This document shows, in pieces, positions 27,451 to 38,419 of a DNA stretch of 64,000 nucleotides (position 1 is its first letter; each line of letters opens with the position of its first letter). Location of the stretch: contig QPFY01000013.1 in NCBI GenBank assembly GCA_003665825.1, positions 682,001-746,000 of the forward strand, in the 5' to 3' direction. Source of the stretch: Microbotryum silenes-acaulis (Eukaryota; Basidiomycota; Microbotryomycetes; Microbotryales; Microbotryaceae). The notes beneath the pieces are model-generated. The model was not told where the DNA came from. It did not search any database and saw only the letters and a list, made by a program, of their open reading frames with translations. Both the position numbers and the translations under genes were made by a program.

Positions 27451-29985
27451 ATGCGGTCACCCGACGCCCACGCTCATCGCGGCAACGACGACCACAGCGA
27501 TAACGACTACGAACACCCTTCACCATCATCGACACCTACCACCACCATAGCTACGCCAGCTCAGTCGGGCATACACCTCGCACCGAACCCCAACATCTCG
27601 TACGAACACATGCTCGAAGGCGAGGTGCCCAACATGCTCGCCGATCGGGTCCTCGCCCTTCACGCCAGGCTAACCACGCCCAACAGCTCGGAGCCCGGCC
27701 ACGAGGGTCCTGGTCTGGCTTCTCACGATGGGACACTTCACCCTGGCGATCGTTGGTTCAATCGTCTCACCCGATCCCTGTCCAGCAATCGCGGAGACGG
27801 TGACGACGACGATGACGATCCGAGGAGCAGCACCACCACCACCAAGCTCGACTCGGAGAGGGAGCACTTGCTCGGCGATGGCGACCTCGGAGACGGTGAC
27901 CATTTCGTCCAACACGAGGATGTGGACGACACAGAAGGGCCCTCGTCGCATTGTATGCGCAAACGACCGACCCTCTCGAGATCGAACTCGACATCCCGTC
28001 GATTGCGGTGGTATCAGCGACCTAGCCCCTGGTTCTTCATCCCCGGCACGCTCATTATGGCTTTATCGCTCGGCATGACCATTTCGCCCAAACTCGAGAT
28101 CTACTACCAACTTGTGTGTCGCAACATTGAGCCAAAGAGGAGCGGCGTTACCCTCCCACCACCCCTCATCGAGCTCGGGCAGCGTACTGCTCGGAGCGGA
28201 CTGGCATCGTCAGCCAAACTCGATGATGATCAATCCCTTGTTCATCGCTTCGTTGAGAGGGCTATGGGGCCACAGCACTTTGAGTTTAGCTCGAGCGCGA
28301 CCAGTGGAGACTCGTGGTCTAAGCAATGCCACCAGAGTGTGCCCGTTCAGCAAGGCGTCACCTCACTGGTTAGTCAAGCACTTCTCCCGAATGAAGCTGC
28401 TTATTCCCGCCCGGCCGCTGATACGCTCGACAACCTGATATGACACAGGCTACGACGCTTACATTTCTTATGGGTGTGCTGTCGGCTTTGACAACGGGCT
28501 ACTACGGGTCGCTCTCGGACCGACGAGGTCGAAAACCTATCCTCGTGCTCGCCATGTTTGGCACGATCGTGATGGACACCGTCTTGCTCGTCACCGTTCA
28601 GTACCACCACATCGTCGGCTACCGATTTCTCTTTATCGGCCCCATCGTCGATGGTCTTTTAGGTGGAGCTACGACTGCGCAGGCGACTTCGAACGCCTAT
28701 CTGGCCGATTGCACTGACGCCGGATCTCGAGCGCGCATCTTCGCCGTGTTGGGCGGCGTCATCTTTTCCGGCATTGCGATTGGCCCCACCTTGGGTTCGA
28801 TCCTCGTTCGACAGAGTGGATCGATCCTCTTACCCTTCTACATTGCTTTGACCATGCATCTCCTCTATACCTCGGTGATGATGTTTATCATGCCCGAATC
28901 GCTCACCAAGACGAGGCAGTACGCAGCAAGGGAACGTCACGCCGCGGAGCGTGCCGCCCGTCACGCAGCCGAGGATGAGGAAGCCCGCAAGGCCAAGGTC
29001 AACGGAGTAGCGATGATCGTGCTTTTCAAAGTCAAGAATATCGCGCGACGACCATGGAAGTTCCTCAAGCCGCTCGTGTTGATCCTACCTCGGAAGCGAC
29101 AAGCGAACGAGAAGGATGAGGATCGACCCATGCTCGATGCGATGGGTCCTGTCAAAGCTGGATGGGACTTTTCTATGCTCAAGATTGTAATTGCCATGTC
29201 ATGCTTCAGCATTGGGATGGCCGTCTACCAAGTCAAGCTTCGTGAGTTTTGTGTCCTGCACCCTGCCTCGCGATCTGCACCGAGGATAGGAGCTCATTTG
29301 TCGATTCACGTGGGCAGTGTACACCTCGTATCGATTCGGTTGGGGAGCCGAAGAGAACGGTCTCTATCTCAGTTTCATAGGTGTCTGCAGGGTTGTCGGC
29401 CTCATCATCGTCCTGCCCACCTTCATCCGCTTAGTTCGTCGACCAGCGCCTTTACCGCCGCGCGCGCGACCGGAAGGCGAGCTCGATACTACCGGACCTA
29501 CGACATTGACGAAAGAGCAAAAGCTCTGGGACCGGGAAGCGTCATGGTTGCGCACGCTCCACGACTCGCACTTTGATCTCTTCCTCGCCAAACTATCGCT
29601 GCTCGTCGACCTCGTCGGCTACGTGCTGCTGGCTCTCAACGGAGGGTCACCTGTGCGTTTCTTAATCGGTACGGGATTTTCCGCCTTTGGTGGAGGTGCC
29701 AGCGCAGCCGTCCAATCCCTTGCACTCGCCCACACATCTCCAAGGGATTCAGGACGACTTTTCGCTGGGCTGTCAGTTTTGTCCTCCGTCAATGGCCTGA
29801 TCCTCGGCCCCTTGTTGTTCGGCACGGTCTTCATCGCCACCGTCGAAAAGATGCCCGAAACGTTCCTTTGGGTCCTCGTAGGGCTCATCACGACTGGATT
29901 GGCGACGCTCACGACCGTTCGGTTGCGCAAGAGGGTCGATTCGTTGGAGGAGTTGCTGGATGCTGAGGGGGTGACGGGATCGTGA
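27451..29985 (+). CDS. MFS transporter with long acidic N-terminus
   Basis: Three exons: 27451-28368, 28449-29241, 29318-29985 (2379 nt, 792 aa). The first 190 residues are polar and acidic (runs such as GDDDDDDD), predicted cytosolic and disordered. TM1 (WFFIPGTLIMALSLGMTISP) follows. After a 110-residue extracytosolic loop, the MFS motif A appears as SLSDRRGRKPILVLA. Further helices include GPIVDGLLGGATTAQATSNA and FAVLGGVIFSGIAIGPTLGS. A long charged loop (residues about 470-560) separates the two halves. The pattern resembles fungal drug/tetracycline-resistance or zinc-induced-facilitator-like MFS proteins. Substrate is unknown. The start ATG at 27451 is the first in frame. Confidence 0.82.
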
Positions 29986-30519
29986 TCGATAGGCTTTGAG
30001 TGGGGGTCTGGGTGGGGAAGTGGGTATATGCGATTTTCTTGTGTAGCGTTATGGGGACTGTTGAAATACGGAATAGAATAGGGACGATCGATTGACGTTT
30101 CGAGAGACTCATAGTGTTGAACGCGAGTACTAGGCTGATCGGCCTTGGTGAGGGCGCACAGCAGCTTGGGACCGAGTAGCGACCGGAGAAATTTGATTCT
30201 GAAGATCATCGAAAGTGGTTAACTATTCCAAAGATTTACAAGATCAGAACGAGTGACGTCGGACGTTTCATGAGTAGGTGGTTGACGGCGATACAATACC
30301 TACCGAAGTTTCCATTCTGAAGTGCGAAGCGGGGCACTGCTCGGTCTTTTCGTCGCAAGTACCGAGCGGGGTGACGTCGCGATCGCGGCGACCGTCTCCA
30401 TGTGCTTCACTTGCTGCCTCCTACACGTCGCGCGCACTATCGGAGAACCCGAGCTCAGGACCTAAGACCCTAAACAGCATCAATCGAAGAAGCTCTTTCT
30501 ACTCTCCGCATCATCCACC
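29986..30519. other. intergenic upstream of cyanase
   Basis: This holds the 3' flank of the MFS gene and the promoter and leader of the cyanase gene. No gene or repeat is seen, and I cannot identify a nitrogen-regulatory site with confidence. Confidence 0.4.
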
Positions 30520-31449
30520 ATGTCAGCCTCCGTAATCAGCTCATTCGCTTCCGCGAACCAGGTGAGCCCCACTTTGTGTGGTGGCGATCGAGCGCGATCT
30601 GGTCGACCGCTTTCTCCGAACGACGAGCTCACAAGAACCTGATGATGCTGATTCATGTGGTTTCGCTTGTCTACTCAGTCTCTGTTCGAAGCTAAAGCTG
30701 CTAAAGGTGAGGAACTGGACGTCGTGCAGTCTTGATGACTTGGCCAAAGGTTCAATGCTGAGCTGTGGACGTCGCTTGAACTCGAGCAGGGCTCACCTTC
30801 GATCAAATCGCGAAGGAACTTGGCCGCAACGAGATTTACGTAGCCGCGGTGTTTTACGGTCAGGTCAGGAAGAAGAATTTTGGCTCAACTGATTCGGTTT
30901 GGATGAAGCTGACATGCCATTCCTTTCTAAACCTCGACTTGAACGCTCTTCAACTGACAGGCCAAACCTACCAAAGAGGACCTCGAGGGCTTGTCGAAAT
31001 GTTTGGGAGTTGACCACAACGTACGTTTACCAAATCAGAGATTGATTCTTCTTCCTTCGACCCGCTGAAACTCAATGGGGTTGATCGTGCATTGGCTGGT
31101 GATACCAGTCGCTTGTCTCGACGATGGGAGAACACTTTTACCCCGAGCGAGGTCTCGGCGTCATGCCACCTACGGATGCGCTCTTGTACCGTCTCTACGA
31201 AAGTACGTACGACAATCTTACAAAAACACAATGAAGCACACCTTTGGGATCTGACACACTCTCTCCTTCTCTCCACAAGTCATCCTCGTCTACGGCTACC
31301 CGCTCAAATCCGTCATCCATGAAAAGTTCGGCGACGGCATCATGTCCGCGATCGACTTCCGTGCCAACGTCGAGAAGGTCAATGAGGAAGGCGCGGATCG
31401 GGTCAAGTTGACGTTCGTGGGGAAATGGTTGCCGTACAAGAAGTGGTAG
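30520..31449 (+). CDS. cyanate hydratase (cyanase)
   Basis: Six exons: 30520-30561, 30679-30706, 30790-30863, 30961-31020, 31109-31202, 31280-31449 (468 nt, 155 aa), a normal length for the family. The protein has an N-terminal helix-turn-helix-like part ([20 protein letters not shown]) and the catalytic C-terminal domain. Catalytic Arg and Glu lie in LLYRLYE and the catalytic Ser in MSAIDF, equivalent to Arg96, Glu99 and Ser122 of the E. coli enzyme. It converts cyanate plus bicarbonate to ammonia and carbon dioxide in the cytosol, detoxifying cyanate and releasing nitrogen. The second exon is only 28 nt. Confidence 0.95.
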
Positions 31450-31595
31450 GCCGGGAGGTGGTGCTTTGACTCGGCTTGAACTGAATGAAAGGTCGTCAGA
31501 CAGCCCTTGAGCTTGAGCTGACCAAACGAAATGTTTACAACATACACTCGTAAAAACAAAGACTGGGGTTTGAAAGAAGAAATAGGACCCCTCCA

Positions 31596-32279
31596 TCATA
31601 CCTGGGTTGTTGATCTCTCGGCGGTTGGTGACGAGGCGCCCGATTCGGTACCGGGCCCTAACGCGACACTCGCGTTGCCGGACATGAGATCCGAGATGGA
31701 GGTTTCGAGCGAGTCAACGCGTGTTGAGAGGGATGTTACTGTTGGAAGAACAAAATGTGTCAAATAGGAGAGCTCGAGTGGACTGGCTGAGGACGACCTA
31801 CGTCGCGAGAGAACGTCCGCACTCATCCCGTCGAACTTGGCCTCGAGGTCGTTCAACAGCTTATCAACCTGCCAGTACGAAGAAGGCATTAGATTTGGTC
31901 GATTCTTGAAAGGATGGAGGTACGAGCATTTCCACGCATGGCGTACATAGCTCGTCAACTCCTGCGGGTTCGTCACCTGCGCCATCTCGTCATCGTTCAA
32001 CGCCAGTCTAGCTGTCCCCACCCCGAGCCGAGGCGACTTGGGCAGACCCAACCCCAGCCCAATATTAGACGTTGACCGTGGGGGCGAGTTGCTCCCAAAA
32101 CGGTTGGCCGTTCCGCCAGCGCTGAGGGGAGGCGAATGGGGTACGAACGCGCTGCGTGGACTGATCGCTAACGTGTTCGTGTTCGTGTTGGGTAATGTGG
32201 GGAGCGACGAGAAGGGTTGGGAAGAGGGGGAGGACTGTTGCGATCGTGGGGAAGAGACGTTCAACGGCTTGAGTGACAT
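31596..32279 (-). CDS. heat-shock-factor-binding-protein 1 (HSBP1)-like coiled-coil protein
   Basis: Three exons: 32279-31947, 31868-31802, 31738-31596 (543 nt, 180 aa). The first 95 residues are Ser/Pro-rich and disordered. The HSBP1 region then reads NPQELTSYVDKLLNDLEAKF, continues DGMSADVLSRLTSLSTRVDS and ends LETSISDLMSG. This matches the trimeric coiled coil that binds heat shock factor in animals. In fungi related proteins are small, so the long N-terminal extension is unusual. Both introns (78 and 63 nt) are multiples of three and free of stops, so unspliced RNA also encodes a longer, in-frame protein that breaks the coiled coil. The in-frame start at 32339 is a GTG, so the ATG at 32279 is chosen. 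Confidence 0.78.
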   Translation of the reverse strand: MSLKPLNVSSPRSQQSSPSSQPFSSLPTLPNTNTNTLAISPRSAFVPHSPPLSAGGTANRFGSNSPPRSTSNIGLGLGLPKSPRLGVGTARLALNDDEMAQVTNPQELTSYVRHAWKCSYLHPFKNRPNLMPSSYWQVDKLLNDLEAKFDGMSADVLSRRRSSSASPLELSYLTHFVLPTVTSLSTRVDSLETSISDLMSGNASVALGPGTESGASSPTAERSTTQV

Positions 32280-33448
32280 GGTGGGTTTCGTGGAGAGGCG
32301 TGTCGGGTTGCCGGATTGCCGGATGTTGAGAGCAGGCACGAACCGCGACGAGGTGGGATCGCCGGCTCGAGCGTTCCCGAGTGTGCGATTAGGGACTATA
32401 AAGCAACGGCCCGGGGGCCCCCTGGGAGAGCGAAACTAAGCGGGGATCGACTTTTGAAAGGAAGTAGAGTATTGTAGCACGTCCCGCGGCTGTGGGGATA
32501 AACTATGCTTTTTCTTGGCGTGCGGCAAGTAATGCATAGCAAGCGCGGCATTTGGTCAGGGGGTCGATCATGGATCGGACGACCGGCGGCGGCACGAATC
32601 GTGCCGATCGTAATAGATTCACAACTCGCCGATGTGAACGGTGACACGAATGGCAGCACCTACTCAGTCCAAGGAGGTGAGACCGATGCCTAACCGATCG
32701 GGAAGACCGCAGTGCGTTGACACCATAAATTGTAACGACTGTTACCATGTGTTCGGTTTGACATGCGACGGTTCGGTGAGTTTATCCGCACGCCTGGCGT
32801 CAGCGATCAAGCGCAGCCGTGCAGCGTTGCGGATCGACGGCCCAAGCGAGCATAGGAGGCGAAAGCTGCCACGCCTGAACCTCCTCAAAACTGAATATCG
32901 GTGTCAGCTCGGAAAAGCAAGATACGAGACATTCGCACTGTCCTTTTTTTTCGACTGCGAGTAGCCTGCTCAAGTTTCTGGTCTCGCAAGTCTGGTCGGG
33001 CGGTAAGTGCTTACACCACCTGAAAAGGAACGATACTTTGACTCTACTGAATTCCTTGCTCTTCATAGAATCGCCCTATCCAGTTTGATGAACATCGCCC
33101 TGTTCAGTTCGATGAAACACCGACCCCTGCAACTTCCCGACCGATCTCCTGAGTCCTGACGAGGTCACACGATTCGCGCGCTCAGAGCTTGTGCTCACCC
33201 CTGTCGCAACAGCTGGTTTCATTCCTTAAAGCCCCACCATCCCCGAAAACAGGCGAGCAAAAACAGAAGTCCACTCGTACCGCGTGCAGTATGCCGAGGG
33301 AATGCCCTCTCAAGTTTCAGCCCGTCCTCTCTTTCGCTCTTGTTCTCCTTCCCACATATCATCTGCTTCACCGCGTCCCTCTCCCCCCTCGAACTCTCAT
33401 TATCGACGCTCTTTCCCCCTTCGACGCCAACCGCCATTTTCTGTGAAG
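32280..33448. other. divergent intergen, HSBP1-like and polygalacturonase genes
   Basis: About 1.2 kb of shared upstream DNA. Open frames are short and non-matching. Secreted-enzyme genes like the GH28 gene often have long regulated promoters, but I cannot name a site. Confidence 0.4.
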
Positions 33449-35859
33449 ATGCTGATGCACGGCCCGAATGTGCTGGGCATGGTCGCCCTGGCTTCGCTAC
33501 TACTTCCGACCGTCGTGTTCGCCGATCAACCAGCCGCTGAGGATTGCATCGGCACGATCACAAGTGAAGCCGAGGTTGCTGGCGCCCTTAAATGCAAGGA
33601 TATTCGCCTCGGTGGCCTCCTCATCACATCAGGAAAGGTGCTCGCGCTGGAGGTGCGCCCGGGCGCGACGGTCTCAATGCGTACGAAAAGCCCTCTGACC
33701 CCTGATCCACGCCCCTGACGCGAAGACTGATCGCTTTGCCCTACATTCCCCTATGTGTGTGTGTGTGTGACACGCATCTGGATCCGAAATATAGATGGTG
33801 ATATTGAATTCGACAACTACACAGGACAAAAGGACGGCATGATGTACAGTAAGTCTCAAAAGTGTCTCCTATCGCCCAATTGACATGCTCCTGACTTCAA
33901 TGATATCCTTCGTTGCCATCTCACCAACCTAGTCAAAGGCCAGGGGATCAAGTTCCTGGGCAACAATCACAAGATTTTGGCCAACGGTCAAAAGCACTGG
34001 TGAGTTCGTCCCGCGAAATCGGTGGAAGCAACGGAGCCCTCCAGGGCAGCACCGCTCATCATGCTCTTGACGGTTTGTGTCTAGGCCCGAAACCGTGAGT
34101 GCCTAGAGAGGCTGTTTGAAAAGTATCTTTGGATTGATCAGGATTATCCGCACTGTGCCTTTGTGTCCTTCGCTAGACCGGAAAAAGTCAGTTGTTTCGA
34201 CTCGCTGCGACGGCTGTCTGCTGATCGTAGTTGGCGATTCCTCATCCGAGCAGTCAATTATGAAGTACCAGCGCCAGTCCTTGCGATCTTCGCTAGCGGA
34301 ACATTCCAAGACCTCCAAATCGTCAACTCACCTCGACAAGCCATTTTCATTGGCAACCAAGGCGTCCTCACCGTTTCCAATGTCGACGTCGACAATTCTG
34401 CCGGCAAAGGTCGGGCGGTGAAGTTAGTCTCAGAGGTGAAGGTCACATCCTCGACCATGTCGACGGTGCCAGCGCTCGACTGTGACTTTTAAGTTACCCA
34501 CTGATGTTTTGGTTGTCTTGTAGTACCGATGGTATGAACATCAGGGCCAACGGTCCTCTCGAAATTACTGGATGCACCATCACATCTCAAGATGTGAGCA
34601 GCCGCCAAGTGTAGAACTAACTTGCCGTTTGACACAGCACCTGAGACTTCATGATCTGCCCCCCCCCCCCCCCTCCCGCCCCCAGGATTGCATAGCCATT
34701 AGTGGGGGTGATAGAATCAACATCCACAACAACACATGCATCTACAGTCACGGCATATCCATTGGATCTGTCCAAACGTAAGTCAGCTTGGCGCGGCGCT
34801 TTGGACCTCCGAACTTCCTCGGCCGACCTCAGTGGTTGATTTCCCGAGCTATCGTCATTGATGCGGTATATTCAACAATCAGTGGGTCCAAAATCACCAA
34901 CGTCCGCATTGCTTTCAACACCCTCCACCAATCGGTGAACGCCCTGAGGATCAAGACCATGAAGGGCGCTCAGAACGCGAGCGTCAATGGCATCATATAC
35001 CAGGGCAATGTGGTAGGTCGCGCTCTCAGATGCTGCGGATTAATCAACGTCATTCTGATAATTTCCCGATTGCTCGTGATGCAGGGAAATGAAATCCAAC
35101 GTTTTGGCGTCATGCTGCAACAAAGTGAGTTGATCTCGTCAACGTTTGCTTGACCGCGTCGGGCAGAAATTCACCGGCACATCTGCCATCCCCCGAATTC
35201 AGACTACACCAACGACGGCAGTCAAGGGCAGCCTCCTACCAGCGGTGTTGTGGTCAACAACGTGCACTTCATCGGCAATAATCAATTCACCCTGGCTCAA
35301 AATGCAATCAGTCTTGTGACGGTGTGCGGCCAGCATTGCCCCACCAATCAGATGGGTCTGAACGGGATCAAATTCACAGGAGGGCGGTCACCCGAAATGT
35401 ATGGTGTCATACCTGTAAGCAACCCCAGTTGTTGTACTTGATTACGTATTGAGAAAATGGACGGTACCTAATTATTATTCTTCTGTCTTACTTTTTGCTG
35501 ACTGCCCATAGGCGGCCATGCAAGCCGAGTTGAGCTTAATCCAAAGCGCGACGCCGCAGGCGAAGTCTGCCCCTGTATTCGGCAAGGCGACTGGCCACCC
35601 GGGGTCCCAGCAAACCAAGCCGAGTGGCGGCACCAAGAAGACGGGTCAAAGTGGCTCCCACTCTTCTTCCTCTTCCTCTCATCAGCACTCTGTCTCTTCC
35701 GCCTCCTCTCGTAAGCATGGGCATCATGGTCCTGGTCATTCCAGCAGTTCAGGCGCCCCCGTCCTTGCCGCCGTTCCACAGCAGCAAGGCATCAAGAGGC
35801 AGCGCAAGGTCAACCACCACCGTCGCAAACACCACAGCCATCTGTCTCACCGAAAGTAA
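33449..35859 (+). CDS. GH28 polygalacturonase with His/Lys/Ser-rich tail
   Basis: Exons seen: 33449-33680, 33795-33848, 33933-33999, one or two unresolved exons between about 34050 and 34422, then 34524-34593, 34686-34777, 34883-35012, 35085-35124, 35203-35414, 35512-35859. A signal peptide (GMVALASLLLPTVVFA) begins the protein. The catalytic beta-helix has NTDG, QDDCIAISGG, SHGISIGS and RIKT, the four GH28 signatures. The [G/S]HG form is allowed in the family. It hydrolyses alpha-1,4-galacturonic links of pectin outside the cell. After the domain comes a tail of about 100 residues rich in Ser, His and Lys/Arg (HHRRKHHSHLSHRK at the end), which I do not know from GH28 enzymes. Confidence 0.85.
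33755..33769. repeat. (GT)n dinucleotide run
   Basis: About seven GT units lie within the first intron of the polygalacturonase gene, close to its 3' end. It is a simple microsatellite with no evident function. Confidence 0.7.
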
Positions 35860-36449
35860 GCATCTTCACCGCGCTTCACGTCCCCAGGTCCTCGGACGCA
35901 GTGTTTCGAACGGAAGCTGGCCTTCCCGAGAACACCACGACCCTCCCAAGTGGCCTCGACGACTCCGTACCGAGTCTACATTTATTCTTTGTCTTTATCC
36001 GTCGACCTCTCTACTCCGCTTCCCTCATCTGAGCCCCCGAATTATGCCTCGTTTTCTTTTCTCGTCCTGAAATCCGATCCCGTCTTGGCGATCCGCCGAT
36101 CACGCTCCTTTTACTGTCAAAACCTTTTACGACATCCGTCAAGTTTGGTCCCGTACCTTTTCCTAATTATTTATGCGCGCTGTGAATATCAACGACTTAC
36201 GTGGAAAGATTCAGGAAAAGCCGACTCGTACCGATGCTAAGCAAGGCCCGCGGCGCTCACTCGGAAATCTTGAGTGGAAGCGTCAAGGCAAACCTTGTTC
36301 GACTGCGCAATCGATTCCGATTGCATCTTCGACTACTGAACCCGGGTTCTACTCGGTGACGTTCGCGGCCCCAACAATGTTCTCACGTGATTCAACAACT
36401 CCCTCGTTTGCTACGGATCCAAGTTGCAAACCTAGGTCAGATCTCGAGG
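35860..36449. other. convergent intergenic region
   Basis: This lies between the 3' ends of the polygalacturonase (plus) and the Rsm1-like gene (minus). No gene, repeat or RNA is supported. Confidence 0.4.
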
Positions 36450-37784
36450 TCACGATGTGGGATCCAGGGCGAAAAGCCAAGTGGAACTCACTCCCGTCGT
36501 CACGATCTCCATGGGTCCCGAAGCGTCCTCGGAAGCGATTGTCGACGAGGTATGTTTCTTATTCAACCATTCGAACGCTCCTAAAGACTCGTTGTTCGAT
36601 CCTTGACTCCCCGTGGGCGTCGAGTTCGAAGTCGCGCCTCCTCTCGACTTGCGTTGCAAAATCGTGTCGATGCGTGTCTCCCACCCTGCTTTACTCTGGA
36701 CAGGGTTGACGAGTCCTACATCGTCCATGGGTAGATAGGAGACGTAGGGACAGAAGGATTGGTGTTGTTGAATCAGGTCGAAGGGTTTCGATGGGGTCGA
36801 CAAGTGGGGCGAAAGGAGGACGGTCCGGGTGCAGTAACGACATTCAAGTATCGGGGTTGTGGAGGGTGCGCTGGGTACGGATGTGGTTGCAGGTGCTGAC
36901 CAGCCGAATAGTGCTAGGAAAAGATGCTCTCGTGTCATTTCGTCGGTATTGGAAAAGCCCTGTTGAAGGATGTCGAGGCAGTGCCGAAGTGCGACGCGGT
37001 GTGGTTCCCCCGAGGGACCTTGGAGTGTCAACCCGTGCAAATCGCCCAACGTCTGCTGCAGCTCTTTGGCCTGTTGCCCCAATTCCTGTATCAACGCCTT
37101 CCTCCCCCACTGAGGGAGTCGATACAACCTCAACGAAGCCCCCTTGACCCTCCAAGGACACGTCCTCAGATGAGCCAACCTCAATTCCCCCTCGTACCTC
37201 TGAGCCAATAGTCGACCTGGTTCGGAACTCCACGTATGCGGACTCGGTAAAGGCGCGACGGAGAGGAGGGCATGACAGGTCGTACATTCGATTTGGTCCC
37301 TTTGGGTTTTGTGCGAAACCCAGCCGAGGAGAGCGCAGTGCAGCGCGTCCAAGGGGGACGGTTTGCCGGGGGTGAAGGTGGTGGAGCGGTAGGTGCGGAT
37401 ACGGGAGATCAGGGAGGGGAGAGAGGTCGGCTCATAGGTGGGGGGTTTCGGGAGGGAGGGGGAATCGGATGCAGGTCCACGGTGGTGGGAAGTGGTGGGG
37501 AGTAAGGCTTCGAGAGCAGCGGTCGAGTGATGACTTGATGCGGAACGTGCCAGTCTGCGAGGGGTTCGAGAGGGTGTTGTCAGCTTGGTCATGCATGCGA
37601 TAGACGCAAAGGTCTGCGCCCACCTCTTGCGAGCTGTGTAAGTCGTGTTGGACGAGCTCCGCAACGACGAGGACGAGGTGGAGGTGGACGGTTGGAAGGC
37701 CTCGTCTAGCTTGGCGATGGCGTCGATCAAGTGTCGTTGGGTGATCCGAGTCGACGTCGACTGTTCTGTGGCTTGGTCTGCCAT
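36450..37784 (-). CDS. C3HC zinc finger protein, Rsm1/NIPA family
   Basis: A single open frame of 1335 nt (444 aa) from the ATG at 37784. Two related zinc-binding regions are visible. The first, residues about 150-215, starts CALLGWVS and has Cys pairs in IECTTCHALL, with His and Cys in AHLRTCPWR. The second has LALFGWS, ECRYCTRTVLL and QHQSFCPYVS. This doubled C3HC layout is that of animal NIPA and yeast Rsm1, which act at the nuclear pore or in mRNA export. The N-terminal 130 residues are Ser/Thr-rich. An intron inside the N-terminal part, or near the C-terminus, cannot be excluded because both would preserve the frame. Confidence 0.72.
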   Translation of the reverse strand: MADQATEQSTSTRITQRHLIDAIAKLDEAFQPSTSTSSSSLRSSSNTTYTARKRWAQTFASIACMTKLTTPSRTPRRLARSASSHHSTAALEALLPTTSHHRGPASDSPSLPKPPTYEPTSLPSLISRIRTYRSTTFTPGKPSPLDALHCALLGWVSHKTQRDQIECTTCHALLSVAPLPSPHTWSSEPGRLLAQRYEGELRLAHLRTCPWRVKGASLRLYRLPQWGRKALIQELGQQAKELQQTLGDLHGLTLQGPSGEPHRVALRHCLDILQQGFSNTDEMTREHLFLALFGWSAPATTSVPSAPSTTPILECRYCTRTVLLSPHLSTPSKPFDLIQQHQSFCPYVSYLPMDDVGLVNPVQSKAGWETRIDTILQRKSRGGATSNSTPTGSQGSNNESLGAFEWLNKKHTSSTIASEDASGPMEIVTTGVSSTWLFALDPTS

Positions 37785-38419
37785 TGATCGGAAAGGAGCA
37801 ACGCGCTCGGGGGTCGTAATCGGGTGGGGTGGTGTGGTGTGTGAGTGTGAGCTGGGCAGAGGACAAGCGCGGTGGTGCCGTCATCGCACGCGCCAGTCTG
37901 CGCCGGTCTGCGCCAGTCTGCGCCAGTTCAATTGACAGCTCAGCCTGCCAGCCTCAGGACAGCTTGCGGACTATCTCCGACTCTCCTGTCGTTTGTGCGA
38001 CGTCGATTGCTCGTGTCGGTCGTACGCCTTCTCGATCGGCGCCTAGTGCGCGTTCTCGGCTAAAAGCAATAGCCACTGCCACCCCACCACTTGGGTCGCA
38101 CCCGGCCATCGAGCAAGCCGACTCGTCTTCTTCTTCGGTGTCTCGCACGACCCCTTCGCTCCGTCATCGTCATCGTCATCGGTCGTCGACGATACCCCGC
38201 GCTACCGGGCAGTACGAGCCTCGGCTGCGACTCACTCGGTCGTACCACCTTCTGCGACTGGATTTCAACGCAGCATAGATTGTATGCCCAGCATCACATT
38301 GGACTATACCCTCGTTGGAAGTCAAGTCGGAACTAGACCTGTGTCGAGTACGAAGGTACCTGTCGATTCGGTCAGACGGACCGGGACTCGACTCGGCCAG
38401 TTGCACCAGTTCGGCCATC
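37785..38419. other. divergent promoter, Rsm1-like and GH47 genes
   Basis: It contains a 10-bp tandem repeat at 37891-37927. Plus-strand open frames around 38100-38300 are Ser/Arg-rich and lack a start with a family signature. No other gene is seen. Confidence 0.4.
37891..37927. repeat. 10-bp tandem repeat, about 3.7 copies
   Basis: The unit cgccagtctg is repeated with one substitution in the second copy. It lies 110-140 bp upstream of the Rsm1-like start codon. Confidence 0.85.

Noticed and set aside
32279..32339. Longer HSBP1-like protein from an upstream in-frame start
   Set aside because: The upstream codon is GTG; the ATG at 32279 is the first proper start.
34660..34680. Long C run, with G runs near 3431, 38781 and 50697
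   Set aside because: Plain homopolymers, mostly in introns or intergenic DNA and possibly length-uncertain in assembly; no structure or gene depends on them.
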